Below, in pieces: positions 8,988-18,700 of a stretch of 64,000 bases of DNA; the stretch's first letter is position 1, and every line of letters starts with the position of its first letter. This stretch comes from Microbacterium proteolyticum. Its GTDB lineage: Bacteria > Actinomycetota > Actinomycetes > Actinomycetales > Microbacteriaceae. The stretch spans positions 992,001-1,056,000 of the forward strand of contig NZ_JACHXY010000001.1 of assembly GCF_014192415.1 (NCBI RefSeq). The letters are read 5' to 3'. Below the pieces are notes generated by a model. It worked only from the letters and a program-made list of their open reading frames with translations. It ran no database searches and was not told the DNA's origin. Both the position numbers and the translations under genes were made by a program.

Positions 8988-10094
8988 ATGAGGTGGCAAG
9001 GTCAGCAATTGGGCGTCGACGACGCGGCCGCGCTTCCCGGCATGGAGCGTATGGACGGTCTGGTGCGGTCGGTGACCACACCCGAGTTCGCGGGGATGAC
9101 CTTCCACGAGGTGATGGCCAAGAGCGCTCTCAATCGCGTGCCCGGCGCCTCGGCGATGCCGTTCGACTGGACGGTGAACCCCTATCGGGGCTGCGGTCAT
9201 CAGTGCACGTATTGCTTCGCTCGGAAGACGCACGAATACCTCGACCTCGACTACGGCGCAGATTTCGATTCGCAGATCGTGGTGAAGATCAATGTCGCCG
9301 ATGTGCTGCGCACCGAACTCCGTCGCGGGTCGTGGGCACGCGAACCCGTCATGCTCGGCACGAACACCGACCCCTACCAGCGCGCCGAGGGGCGGTACCG
9401 CCTCATGCCCGACATCGTCGGGGCGCTGACCGAGAACGGCACGCCGTTCTCGATCCTCACGAAGGGCACCCTGCTGCGTCGCGACCTGCCGCTGCTGACC
9501 GACGCCTCGCGCGAGGTGAAAGTCACCCTCGCGATGTCGATCGCCGTCTTCGACGACGCCCTGCAGAACTCGTTCGAGCCCGGCACGCCCAGCGCAGAGG
9601 CACGCCTCGACACGGTGCGTGCGGCGACGGCCGCGGGCTTCCGCGTGACGGTCTTCCTCATGCCCATCCTGCCGCACCTCACCGACTCCATCGCCGCGCT
9701 CGACGACGCCCTCGCGCGGATCCGCGCCGCGGGCGCGGCCCGCGTCGTCTACGGAGCCTTGCACCTCCGCCCGGGAGCGAAGCAGTGGTTCCTGCAGTGG
9801 CTGGAACGAGAGCACCCGCACCTCGTCTCGTCATACCGCGGGCTGTACCCCGGCGTCTCCACGACCGCGCCGAAGGCCTACCGCACGTGGCTCGGCAAGC
9901 GCATGCGCCCGCTCCTGCGGATGCATCGGCTCGACGGCTGGGACGAAGACGAGCACCCGCGTGGTCGTCCGCAGCCGGGACTCGCCGCCCGCCCGACAGC
10001 GAGCAGCGACCTGGGACCGATCCGCAGCACGAGGGTCACGACGACATCCTCCCGACCGCTGGTCGTGCCCGCGAGCGAGCCCACGCTGTTCTGA
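8988..10094 (+). CDS. Rv2578c family radical SAM protein
   Basis: 368 residues. The ATG at 8988 gives the MRW N-terminus typical of the Rv2578c family; the frame is open 6 codons further up. The radical SAM cluster motif is C-GHQ-C-TY-C (CX3CX2C) near residue 72, in YRGCGHQCTYCFAR, followed by TNTDPYQ and a TIM-barrel-like region through about residue 290. The C-terminal 60 residues are Pro/Arg-rich and poorly conserved. The family belongs to the SplB-like group (COG1533); its reaction is not established, though a DNA repair role has been suggested by its damage induction. A LexA-like box in the promoter supports such regulation here. Confidence 0.85.
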   Translation: MRWQGQQLGVDDAAALPGMERMDGLVRSVTTPEFAGMTFHEVMAKSALNRVPGASAMPFDWTVNPYRGCGHQCTYCFARKTHEYLDLDYGADFDSQIVVKINVADVLRTELRRGSWAREPVMLGTNTDPYQRAEGRYRLMPDIVGALTENGTPFSILTKGTLLRRDLPLLTDASREVKVTLAMSIAVFDDALQNSFEPGTPSAEARLDTVRAATAAGFRVTVFLMPILPHLTDSIAALDDALARIRAAGAARVVYGALHLRPGAKQWFLQWLEREHPHLVSSYRGLYPGVSTTAPKAYRTWLGKRMRPLLRMHRLDGWDEDEHPRGRPQPGLAARPTASSDLGPIRSTRVTTTSSRPLVVPASEPTLF

Positions 10095-10121
10095 ACACCC
10101 CGAGCAATCCGGTCCCGGATG

Positions 10122-10159
10122 CTCGAAACCCCCGCCGCGAATACGACGGGGGTTTCGAG
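10122..10159. terminator. Bidirectional terminator, radical SAM / helicase
   Basis: A perfect 13-bp stem (CTCGAAACCCCCG paired with CGGGGGTTTCGAG) with a 12-nt loop, between convergent stop codons at 10094 and 10168. Confidence 0.8.
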
Positions 10160-10167
10160 ACACACGC

Positions 10168-12354
10168 TTATGCGGTGACGTTCGCCAGCTGACGACCCGA
10201 GATCTCCTCGATCAGGTCGTCGCCGAGCTGCGCCGGCTCGAACGGCGCCTGGATCTCGGCTCGGTCCAGCAGTTCGGTCATGCGACGCTGACGCTGACGG
10301 GTGATGAGGGTCACCACGGTGCCGGTGCGACCGGCACGACCGGTGCGACCGGAGCGGTGCAGGTACGTCTTGTACTCGTCGGGCGCGTCGGCCTGGATGA
10401 CCAGGTCGATGTCGTCGACGTGGATGCCGCGGGCGGCGACGTCCGTGGCCACGAGCACGTTGACGCGTCCCGAGGTGAGCTTCTCGAGATTGCGCGTGCG
10501 CTTCTGCTGGTTGAGGTCGCCGTGCAGGGCGACGGCGGCGACACCGGCATCGTCGAACTGCTCAGCGAGCATCTCGGCGTACGCGCGGGTGCGGGCGAAG
10601 ACGAGCGTCTTCCCCGCGCGGTCGACGAGCGAGCCGAGGATCTCGGCCTTGTCGCGGTGATCGATCACGAGCACGCGGTGCTCGATCGTGCCCGAGTCCT
10701 GGTCTTCGCCGGCGACCTCGTAAACGGCGGGTTCCACGAGGAACTCGTCGACGAGCGCCGCGACCTCGCGGTCGAGCGTGGCCGAGAACAGCAGCTTCTG
10801 GCTGCCGTCGGCGGTCGCGCGCAGAATGCGCTGCACGGGCTCGAGGAATCCGAGCTCGCACATGTGATCGCCCTCGTCGAGCACGGTCACCTGCACCTGC
10901 GAGAGGTCGAGCTTGCCCTGGTTGAGGAGGTCCTCGATGCGACCGGGGGTGCCGATGACGATGTCGACGCCCTTCTTCAGCGCGCCGACCTGACGCGCCT
11001 GGGGCACGCCACCGTAGATCTGGGTGGTGAAGAGGCCGACGCTGCGCGCGAGCACCTGGACGGTGCCATCGATCTGCAGGGCGAGCTCACGAGTGGGCGC
11101 GAGGATGAGCGCCTTGGGCGAGCGTCCGAACTCGCGACGCTGACCGGCCTGGGCGCGGAGGATCCGCTCGACAAGCGGGGCACCGAAGGCGATCGTCTTG
11201 CCCGAGCCGGTGCGGCCGCGGGCGAGGACGTCGCGGCCGTCGAGGATGGGCTTGACCGTGGCGGCCTGGATGGGGAAGGGGCTCGCCGCTCCGAGGCTCG
11301 CGAGGGCGCGCACCAGGTTGTCGCCGAGGCCGAGCTCGGCGAAGCCGGCACCGGTCTCGGTCGCGGCGTCCACCGCCTGCGCCTGCAGGCGCTCGTGCAC
11401 GACGTCGACGCGCTGATCGTGCTCGGCGGAGCGCTTCGGGGTCGCGTTCCAATCGCTGCGGTTGGGCGTCTCGGTGCGACGCGGGCGGTCGTCGCGCCGG
11501 GGGCGGTCGTCGAACGAGCGGGCCGGACGGTCATCGCGGTCGAACGAACGCGCGGGGCGGTCGGTGCGATCAAACGAACGCGCGGGGCGATCGGTGCGAT
11601 CGAATGAACGCGCCGGGCGGTCGGTCCGGTCGAACGAACGAGCCGGACGGTCGTCGTTGCGAGCGGGACGGTCGTCGCGACGCTCGAACGAACGGGCGGG
11701 ACGCTCGTCGAACGAACGAGCCGGACGGTCGGTCCGGTCGAAAGAGCGCGCGGGGCGATCGGTGCGATCGAACGAACGCGCCGGACGCTCACCGGCATCG
11801 CGACGAGGACGCTCGTCACGATCGAACGAACGAGCCGGACGGTCGGTCCGGTCGAAAGAACGCGCGGGGCGGTCGGTCCGGTCGAACGAACGCGCGGGGC
11901 GATCGGTGCGATCGAACGAACGCGCCGGACGCTCACCGGCATCACGGCGGGGACGCTCGTCACGATCGAACGAACGAGCCGGACGGTCGGTCCGGTCGAA
12001 AGAACGCGCGGGGCGATCGGTCCGGTCGAACGAACGCGCCGGACGCTCGGTCCGGTCGAACGACCGCGCGGGACGGTCCTCGAACGAACGGGCAGGGCGG
12101 TCATCGCGCGCCGAGGTGCGGATGTTGCGGGCCTCGGTGCGGCCGGCGCGATCCGAGGCGTTCCAGCGACCCTTGTCACCGGTCGACTCCGCCTCGGGAC
12201 GGTAGCCGCGGTGGCTCGGGCTCTTGCTGCCGGGCTTGGCGGGGCCTTCCGTACCGGGGCGACGCTTGCGGTCCTGGAACGAGGTCTGAGCGGCGTAGCG
12301 CGGCTCGAAGTTCTTGGCGGGACGGCCGCCGGCGGGCTTCTTGTTCTTGGGCAT
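10168..12354 (-). CDS. DEAD-box-type RNA helicase with long RS-like repeats
   Basis: 728 residues. The ATG at 12354 has GGAAG 9 nt upstream. Residues about 80-320 are a repeat region with some 18 PARSF units (mostly DRTDRPARSF, interrupted twice by RDERPRRDAGE), highly charged and presumably disordered. The core from about residue 350 shows the Q motif (PFPIQAAT), motif I (GRTGSGKT), PTRELALQ, TPGRIEDL, motif II as DEGD instead of DEAD, SAT, and HRSGRTGRAG. The family unwinds RNA in ribosome assembly, mRNA decay and cold adaptation. Usual RhlE-like lengths are 400-550, so the N-terminal extension is large. Arg-rich disordered tails promote RNA binding and condensate formation in other helicases; whether that applies here is inference. 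Confidence 0.92.
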   Translation of the reverse strand: MPKNKKPAGGRPAKNFEPRYAAQTSFQDRKRRPGTEGPAKPGSKSPSHRGYRPEAESTGDKGRWNASDRAGRTEARNIRTSARDDRPARSFEDRPARSFDRTERPARSFDRTDRPARSFDRTDRPARSFDRDERPRRDAGERPARSFDRTDRPARSFDRTDRPARSFDRTDRPARSFDRDERPRRDAGERPARSFDRTDRPARSFDRTDRPARSFDERPARSFERRDDRPARNDDRPARSFDRTDRPARSFDRTDRPARSFDRTDRPARSFDRDDRPARSFDDRPRRDDRPRRTETPNRSDWNATPKRSAEHDQRVDVVHERLQAQAVDAATETGAGFAELGLGDNLVRALASLGAASPFPIQAATVKPILDGRDVLARGRTGSGKTIAFGAPLVERILRAQAGQRREFGRSPKALILAPTRELALQIDGTVQVLARSVGLFTTQIYGGVPQARQVGALKKGVDIVIGTPGRIEDLLNQGKLDLSQVQVTVLDEGDHMCELGFLEPVQRILRATADGSQKLLFSATLDREVAALVDEFLVEPAVYEVAGEDQDSGTIEHRVLVIDHRDKAEILGSLVDRAGKTLVFARTRAYAEMLAEQFDDAGVAAVALHGDLNQQKRTRNLEKLTSGRVNVLVATDVAARGIHVDDIDLVIQADAPDEYKTYLHRSGRTGRAGRTGTVVTLITRQRQRRMTELLDRAEIQAPFEPAQLGDDLIEEISGRQLANVTA
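11500..12115 (-). repeat. In-gene tandem repeats encoding PARSF units
   Basis: Imperfect direct repeats of about 30 bp within the helicase gene, each reading roughly D-R-T-D-R-P-A-R-S-F. At least two larger blocks (near 11790-11920 and 11930-12060) are almost identical, indicating recent expansion by slippage or unequal recombination. The protein repeats are more uniform than the DNA, so selection keeps the residues. Confidence 0.85.
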
Positions 12355-12717
12355 GAGGAAACTTCCTGGGTTCTGTTCGCGCGAAACAGCGACGCCGCTC
12401 ATGGCGGCGTGAAACCCGGACTCTCGTCGGCCGGGGGCCAATTCACTAGTGATGGTCGAGGCCGCGATCGCGTCCTGTCCATCGGCCCCTTGGACTACAA
12501 ACCCATCCGCGCATCACGCACGGTGTCCAGAGCCGACCTCACCACGTTACAGGCCACGCCTGGGAACGGCATCCATGCACCGTCCGGCGACGGAGGTCCC
12601 GCGTGTGGCGACTCCCGACCGCCCGGAGGATCCACACGGGGCCACGCTCCGCGTGAAGTGGGACGAGGGGGCAGGACGCCGCGACGCGCGCCCGCGCACC
12701 TGCACGAAGATGGACGC
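12355..12717. other. 363-bp intergenic region upstream of the helicase
   Basis: No gene is seen. It contains a hairpin at 12392-12410 (ACGCCGC paired with GCGGCGT, 5-nt loop) and a palindrome TTCGCGCGAA at 12376-12385, both close to the helicase start. A TANNNT-type element, TAACGT on the minus strand (12544-12549), lies about 190 nt upstream of the ATG. A long leader before this helicase is therefore possible, as for cold-inducible RNA helicases, but this is speculative. Confidence 0.4.
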
Positions 12718-13341
12718 ATGGCAGACACCGACGCCCACCCCATCACGGTGGCGATCGAGCGGCGCATCGATCCGACGCGCACCGCCGAAGCGACCTCCTG
12801 GATGCAGGCCGGCACCGACCTCGCGACCGCCTTCCCCGGCTTCCTCGGCTCGGGATGGGTGCGCGCCGGGGAAGACAGCGACCTCTGGTACATGCTGTAC
12901 CGGTTCCGCGACATCGCCACGCTCGAGGGGTGGGAGACCTCCTCGCAACGGCAGTGGTGGCTCGACTCCGGCCGCCCCTTCGCGCGCGAGGAACGCGTCG
13001 AGCGGCGCACCGGCATCGAGGGATGGTTCGACGCCTCGTTCGGTTCGGTGCTCGCCGCGGCGGATGCCACCACCTCACCCGTGCAGCAGCCGGTGCCGGC
13101 CGCGCCCCCTCGGTGGAAGCAGGCCGTCACCATCTGGGTCGGGTTCTTCCCCACCAACCTCTCGGCGTCCTGGTTGCTGGGCTTCATCCCCGGTTTCGCC
13201 GAGGTCCCGCTCGTGCTGCGCGTGCTGGCGACGACCCTCCTGCTCACCCCCGTCATGACCTACGCGGTGCTCCCGTGGGTCACCCGTTTGCTGCGGCCGT
13301 GGCTGCAGCGGCCACCCCGCTCCAGAAAGGCCTCGTCATGA
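12718..13341 (+). CDS. ABM-domain protein with C-terminal membrane helices
   Basis: 207 residues. The N-terminal 95 residues resemble the dimeric alpha/beta-barrel antibiotic biosynthesis monooxygenase fold (VAIERRIDPTRTAEATSW, FPGFLGSGWV, LYRFRDIATLEGW). The C-terminal part has two hydrophobic segments (about 135-157 and 165-190: WKQAVTIWVGFFPTNL, LRVLATTLLLTPVMTYAVLP), so it is membrane anchored. Such two-part proteins are common in actinobacteria and their reaction is unknown. The stop overlaps the ATG of the aldose epimerase gene (ATGA), so the two are co-translated. No clear ribosome-binding site is seen; a GAAGAT at 12706-12711, 6 nt before the ATG, could make the mRNA leaderless. Confidence 0.75.
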   Translation: MADTDAHPITVAIERRIDPTRTAEATSWMQAGTDLATAFPGFLGSGWVRAGEDSDLWYMLYRFRDIATLEGWETSSQRQWWLDSGRPFAREERVERRTGIEGWFDASFGSVLAAADATTSPVQQPVPAAPPRWKQAVTIWVGFFPTNLSASWLLGFIPGFAEVPLVLRVLATTLLLTPVMTYAVLPWVTRLLRPWLQRPPRSRKASS

Positions 13342-14240
13342 CCGCCGATCCCACCGGCCAGCGTTTCCACCTGCGCGGACCCCACTCGTCCGCAGAGGTC
13401 ACCCAGGTGGGTGCGGCGCTTCGCGCCCTCACCGTCGACGGCGTCGATCTCGTGCCGCGCTATCCCGACGACCTGCCCGCGCCCGCGGCATCCGGGGTCG
13501 TTCTCGTGCCATGGCCGAACCGCATCCGCGACGGCCGGTACACCTTCGACGGTGACGATCAGCAGCTCGCGATCAGCGAGCCGAAGTTCGGCAACGCCAG
13601 CCACGGTCTGCTGCGATTCGGTACGTATCAGCCCATCGAGCACACCGACGAACGGCTGGTGCTCGGCGCCGACGTCGTGCCGCAGACGGGGTATCCCTTC
13701 CATCTGCGCACGCGCGTCACCTACACGCTCGAGCCCGACGGGCTGCGCATCATGCACGACATCGAGAACGTCGGGGCGAGACCGGCCCCCGTCGCGCTGG
13801 GCGTGCACCCCTACTTCCAGATCGGCGGCGTCGCGACGGAGGATCTCGTGGTGCACTCCACCGGCACGACGACGCTCGTGGTCGATGAGCGGAACATCCC
13901 CGTCGGCGAGGTGCCCGTCGACGACGCGACCGACCTGCGCGGGGGCCGGCGGCTGGGCGACGCCGCGCTCGACAACGGCTATCGCGGCCTCGAAAGGGAT
14001 GCCGAGGGCCGCGCGCGACACACGCTGACCGCCCCCGACGGGCGCCGTCTGGAGCTCTGGCAGGACGAGGGCTTCCGGTGGGTCCAGGTCTTCACGACCG
14101 ACCGCTACCCGGGGCACCCGCTCGCCGTGGCGATCGAACCCATGACGGCACCGGCGAACGCCTTCGCCACGGGGACCGATCTCGACACCCTTCGACCGGG
14201 GTCCGTCCTCTCGCGGGAGTGGGGCGTCCGCTTCTCCTGA
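13338..14240 (+). CDS. Aldose 1-epimerase family protein
   Basis: 300 residues, full length for the galactose mutarotase-like family. Diagnostic stretches are VLVPWPNRIRDGRY (substrate-binding Asn-Arg), FGNASHGLLRF (His), LGVHPYFQIGG (catalytic His-Pro-Tyr) and FTTDRYPGHPLAVAIEPMTAPANAF near the C-terminus with the catalytic Glu in IEPMT. The enzyme interconverts alpha and beta anomers of hexoses in the cytoplasm. It overlaps the ABM-domain gene by 4 bp and ends directly at a strong terminator, so the pair is a closed two-gene transcription unit. Confidence 0.88.
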   Translation: MTADPTGQRFHLRGPHSSAEVTQVGAALRALTVDGVDLVPRYPDDLPAPAASGVVLVPWPNRIRDGRYTFDGDDQQLAISEPKFGNASHGLLRFGTYQPIEHTDERLVLGADVVPQTGYPFHLRTRVTYTLEPDGLRIMHDIENVGARPAPVALGVHPYFQIGGVATEDLVVHSTGTTTLVVDERNIPVGEVPVDDATDLRGGRRLGDAALDNGYRGLERDAEGRARHTLTAPDGRRLELWQDEGFRWVQVFTTDRYPGHPLAVAIEPMTAPANAFATGTDLDTLRPGSVLSREWGVRFS

Positions 14241-14283
14241 AAAGAATCGCTTGTCCCCCATTTGGGGGACAAACGATTCTTTT
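14240..14283. terminator. Strong intrinsic terminator, A/T flanked
   Basis: The stem AAAAGAATCG-TTGTCCCCC pairs with GGGGGACAA-CGATTCTTTT, about 19 bp with one mismatch and a 4-nt loop, ending in TTTT. It begins at the epimerase stop codon. The low-GC ends make it stand out as a classic Rho-independent terminator that could work both ways. Confidence 0.92.
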
Positions 14284-14480
14284 GTTGACCTGGGGGAAAA
14301 GAATGAACGAGCGGATCCAATTCGCGCGGGCGAAAGCTACCATTTGCGGTGACGGTATTCGTCGAGGCCGGGGCGGCCGAGAACCACGGCTCTCTCGGCA
14401 AAAGTCCGTTTGAAGCCGACGGGGGCCGAGGATCCCACGTGCTGGGGGTCCCGTTCCGTCCCGAGGAAAGACTCCCCCAC

Positions 14481-15710
14481 ATGAGCACCGCGCTCCCGTC
14501 CGTCGACCCCGAAACCCTCCTGCTGCCGCGTCTCGGCGGCCTCTCCCGCCGCTTCGCAGCCGTGCCCTCGCTGCACGTCGGCGCCGCAGTCCTGTCCGTC
14601 CTGCTGGGCGGACTCCTGCTCTCCATGGCCACCACGAGCGACCCGCTGTGGTGGCAACTGCATTTCAGCCAACTCGGAATCTTCGGTGATTTCTCGAGTG
14701 CATTGTTCAATACGACACTCAAGATCAGCGGATTGATGGTCGTCGTGTTCGCCCTCTTCGTCCGACGGGATATCCGCCGCCTCGGTCGAGGAACCGTCCG
14801 CCGCGGATCGGCTACCCTCGCGTGCATCTGCCTGAACGTGGTCGGCATCAGCCTCGCCCTGGTGGGATGCGTGCCCCTGAACACCGACAAGGACCTCCAC
14901 GACCGGGTGGCGGCCATGATGGTGCTGGGCTTCCTCGTGCTGCTCGTGAGCGCTCCGGTCATGCTGCGCCGACTCGGATCGCGTATGGCGGTCAGCACCG
15001 GCGTCGCCCTGGTGTGGCTCGCCCTCTCGATCACTCTGTTCGTCACCGCCATGATCAACCTCGCCCTCTTCGAGACGATCTCGTGCGGGGCGATGTTCGC
15101 CTGGTCGGGCATGCTCACCCACACGCTCGGCGCCGTCGCGCTCCGCGCCGAGGGTCGACCGGGTGCCACCGGTCGCGGCACCGCGTGCGGCCCGCACCGC
15201 CGCCGCCTGCCATCCGCCGGTCGGCGTGTCCGGCTCGCCGTCGGGAGCCTCACGAGGTCGATCGCCCGCCGCCGTCGGCTCGCCTCCTCCCCCGCGCCCT
15301 CCCGCGCGGCGATCGGTATTCGGCGCCATGGCCACCGTCGCCCCTCCCGCGTGACGCGGGTCTCGCCCACCCCGCTCGCCCCGGCCGCCCGTCGTCTACC
15401 GCCCCTCTCCGGCGAGCGCACCCCCCGGCGTACGGTCCCGGGCGGGGCGGGCATTCGCGCCACCGCGCCCAGCCGAGCGACGGATCCGCATACCGTCATC
15501 CCCGCATCGCGTCACCGATCCCCGCTCGGCGAGGTCCCCCCACGGGTGTCTGCGCCTCGGCAGCGCCGCGGCCTCCGACGAGGACCGGTCAGTGCTGCCC
15601 GCGGAGCGCGCGACGGGTCACCGGATGGTCGCCCGCGCCTGATGGCGGCCCCTCGCCTCCGTCGCGCGCGGCCCGGCGCTCCCGACGCCGCTCGCTCGCC
15701 CCTTCGATGA
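14481..15710 (+). CDS. Six-helix membrane protein (DUF998-like), odd tail
   Basis: The start ATG has CGAGGAAAG about 10 nt upstream. Residues 1-222 hold six probable membrane helices (about 33-50, 82-94, 111-129, 144-162, 171-190, 203-220) with FSQLGIFGDFSSALFN and GCVPLNTDKDLHD between them, a layout like DUF998 proteins of unknown function. The remaining 187 residues (from about 15145) are Arg/Pro/Ser-rich, without hydrophobic or conserved segments, and run 122 bp into the 3' end of the convergent RND exporter gene. That tail looks like non-coding DNA read through after loss of a stop or a frameshift near 15150. The membrane part is credible; the tail is doubtful. Confidence 0.6.
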   Translation: MSTALPSVDPETLLLPRLGGLSRRFAAVPSLHVGAAVLSVLLGGLLLSMATTSDPLWWQLHFSQLGIFGDFSSALFNTTLKISGLMVVVFALFVRRDIRRLGRGTVRRGSATLACICLNVVGISLALVGCVPLNTDKDLHDRVAAMMVLGFLVLLVSAPVMLRRLGSRMAVSTGVALVWLALSITLFVTAMINLALFETISCGAMFAWSGMLTHTLGAVALRAEGRPGATGRGTACGPHRRRLPSAGRRVRLAVGSLTRSIARRRRLASSPAPSRAAIGIRRHGHRRPSRVTRVSPTPLAPAARRLPPLSGERTPRRTVPGGAGIRATAPSRATDPHTVIPASRHRSPLGEVPPRVSAPRQRRGLRRGPVSAARGARDGSPDGRPRLMAAPRLRRARPGAPDAARSPLR

Positions 15711-18700
15711 GGTTGTAGAGGGTCGGCAGCACCAGGAGGGTCAGGAACGTCGACGAGACCAGCCCGCCGATCACCACCACCGCGAGCGGCTGCGAGATGA
15801 ACCCTCCGTGCCCGGTGATCCCCAGCGCCATCGGCACCAGCGCGAAGATCGCCGCGAGCGCGGTCATCAGGATGGGCCGCAGACGTCGGGCCCCACCCAC
15901 GATCGTCGCGTCGTGCACGCTCAGCCCGCGGGCGCGGTACTGATTGACGAGGTCGATGAGCACGATGGCGTTGGTCACGACGATGCCGACGAGCATCAGC
16001 GCGCCGATCATGCCGGCGACACCCAGTGGAACCCCCGTGATGAGCAGCATCACGATGGCACCGGTTGCGGCGAACGGCACCGAGACGAGCAGTTCGAGCG
16101 GCTGACGCAGCGATTTGAAGGTGGCCACCATCACCACGTAGACGATGAGGATGGCCGCCAACAGCGCCAACCCGAGCTGCGCGAACGCGTCCTGCTGGTC
16201 GGTGACCACACCCCCGACCTCCGCCGTCGCCCCGTCGGGCAGCGACAATCCCGCGAGCGCCTCGGTGACGGTGCCCGACGAACTGCCGAGGTCGTCGGAG
16301 GTGGGTGTCACGGTGATGGATGCCGTGCGCAGCCCGCGCGCAGTCGTGATCGAGGGCGGGGTCTGACTCTCGTCGACCGTGGCGATCTCGTCGAGACGGA
16401 CAGTGCCCTGCGCGCTGGGGATCTCCAGCGCACGGAGGTCGTCGATCGTCTGAGGAGGGTTGGCCGTGGCGAGGTAGACCGTCACACCGCGACCGTCGAG
16501 CTCGACCGTGCCCGCCTGCCGGGGCTGCTGCGCCCCCGACACCAGTGCGCCCACGGCCCGTTCCGACAGGCCGCGCTCGGCGGCGGCGTCGCGGTCCACG
16601 CGCACCGAGACGAAGGGGAGGGATGCCGACAGGCTGCTGGTGACCTGTCCGATGCCGTCCTGCCCCTCGAGGCCCGCCACGACCGCATCGCTCGCCTGCT
16701 GCAACGACTGCGAGTCGGGCGCGGTGACGTCGACGGTGATGTCGGTCGAGCCGAACCCGCCGCCGGCCGCGCGCACCTCGATCTCACCGGCGTCGGTGAG
16801 GCCCTCGAGTTCGGTGCGCACGCGTTCGCGCAGCTCCACCTGGTCGGCGCCGGACTCCGAGGTGATCGAGTAGGTGATGCCCGTGCCGCCGCCCGAGAAG
16901 GCGTCGCGCAGCGCCGAGCCGCTCGATCCGATCGATGTCTGCACCGTCTGCACGCCCGGGGTGTCGAGCAGCACGGCCTCGACCTGCTGGGCGGCCGCAT
17001 CCTCGGCATCGAGGCTGGGAGCGGCGCCGATCTTCTGCGTGACGGTGAAGGTGTTCTGGCCGGAGTCCCCGAGGAAGTCGGTCTTCAGCAGCGGAACCGC
17101 CGCGAGCGTGCCGCCGAGCACGAGCACCGCCAGGGTCAGGGTGACCCACGAGTGCTTCAGCGTCCAGCTCAGCACCGGGACGTAGGCCTTCTGCAGACGC
17201 GTGGGCGGAGCATCGGCGGCTTCGGGGTCGGCCGGGTTGCCGTCGGCATCCCGGATCACCTTGCCGGGTTTCAGGAACCACGACGCGAGCACGGGCACGA
17301 TGGTCAGCGACACCAGCAGCGACGCCGCCATCGCGATCGTCACCGTCAGCGAGAAGGGGCGGAACAGCTCGCCGGTGACGTCGCCGACGAAGGCGATCGG
17401 CAGGAACACCGCGACCGAGGTGATCGTGGATGCCGTGATGGCGGCCGCCACTTCGCGCACCGCGCGGATGATGGTGGGGATCTTCTCGGCGTCGCCGACG
17501 TAGTGCCGCTTGATGTTCTCGATGACGACGATGGAGTCGTCGACGACACGGCCGATCGCGATGGTGAGGGCGCCGAGGGTGAGGATGTTGAGCGAGTAGC
17601 CGAAGGCTTGGAGCCCGACGAAGGTGATGAGCACGCTGGTCGGGATCGAGATGGCGGTGACCAGCGTCGATCGCACCGACATCAGGAACACCAGGATCAC
17701 CACGACCGCGAAGACGAGACCGAGCAGACCCTCTTGCGCGAGGGCGTCGATCGACTGCTGCACGAACGGCGCCTGGTCGAACACGACGGTGAAGGTCGCG
17801 CCCTCACCGAGCGCGGACTCGAGCGTGGGCAGCGCCGCGAGCACGCCGCGCGAGACGTCGACGGTGTTGGCGGCGGGAAGCTTGGTGACGGCGATGGTCA
17901 GCGCCGGCTGCCCGTCGACGCGCGAGAGGGTCGTGACGGGGTCGGACTGCAGGGCGACGGCGGCGACGTCGCCGATCGTGGTCTGCCCCGCCTGGAACTG
18001 CGCCTGATCGGTGGGCACGAGCGGGAGCGCGGCAATCTCTTCGACGCTCGTGAGCTTGGCGCCGGTCTGGACCGTGAGCGTCTGGTCGCCCTCGGTCAGA
18101 GAGCCTCCCGGGAACAGGATGCCGTTGGCATCCAGGGCATCGGTGATGGCCTGCTGCGTGAAGCCCCGCTCGCCGAGCTGCGAGGAGTCGGGGGTGATGG
18201 TCACGCGCTGACCGGTGCCGCCGACGATCTGGGCGCCGTTGACGCCCGCGACGTCTTCGAGGTCGGGGATGACGCTCGTCTGCAACACCGACTGCGTGGC
18301 CTGCGCGTCGGAGAAGCCGGTGACGGCGAGCTGGATGACGGGGAAGTCGTCGATGCTGGCGGAGGCGACGGTGGTGTCGGCCGACTCGGGAAGCTGGTCG
18401 TCGATGCGCGCGATGGCGGCGAGGATCTTCTGCTGGGCGCCCGCGAGGTCGGTGCCGTAGGTGAAGGAGGCCGACACGATCGAGGAGTTCGTCGTGCTGG
18501 TCGCCGTCGTGGACTCGAGTCCCTCGACACCCCGGATGGCGTTCTCGATGGGCGTGGACACGTCGGCTTCGACGACCTCGGGCGAGGCGCCGGGGTAGGT
18601 GGTGACGACGGCGAGCTGGGGGAACTCGATCGAGGGGATGAGCTCTTGCTTGAGACTCGTCAGGGCCAGGCCGCCGAAGATCGCCGCCACGATCGTGACC

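Noticed and set aside
11500..12115. Regular repeats considered as a CRISPR array
   Set aside because: They are in frame within the helicase gene, encode PARSF units, have no unique spacers and no cas genes nearby.
11462..12205. Plus-strand SNERAGRS repeat protein
   Set aside because: Mirror image of the helicase repeats; no start signal and no conserved domain.
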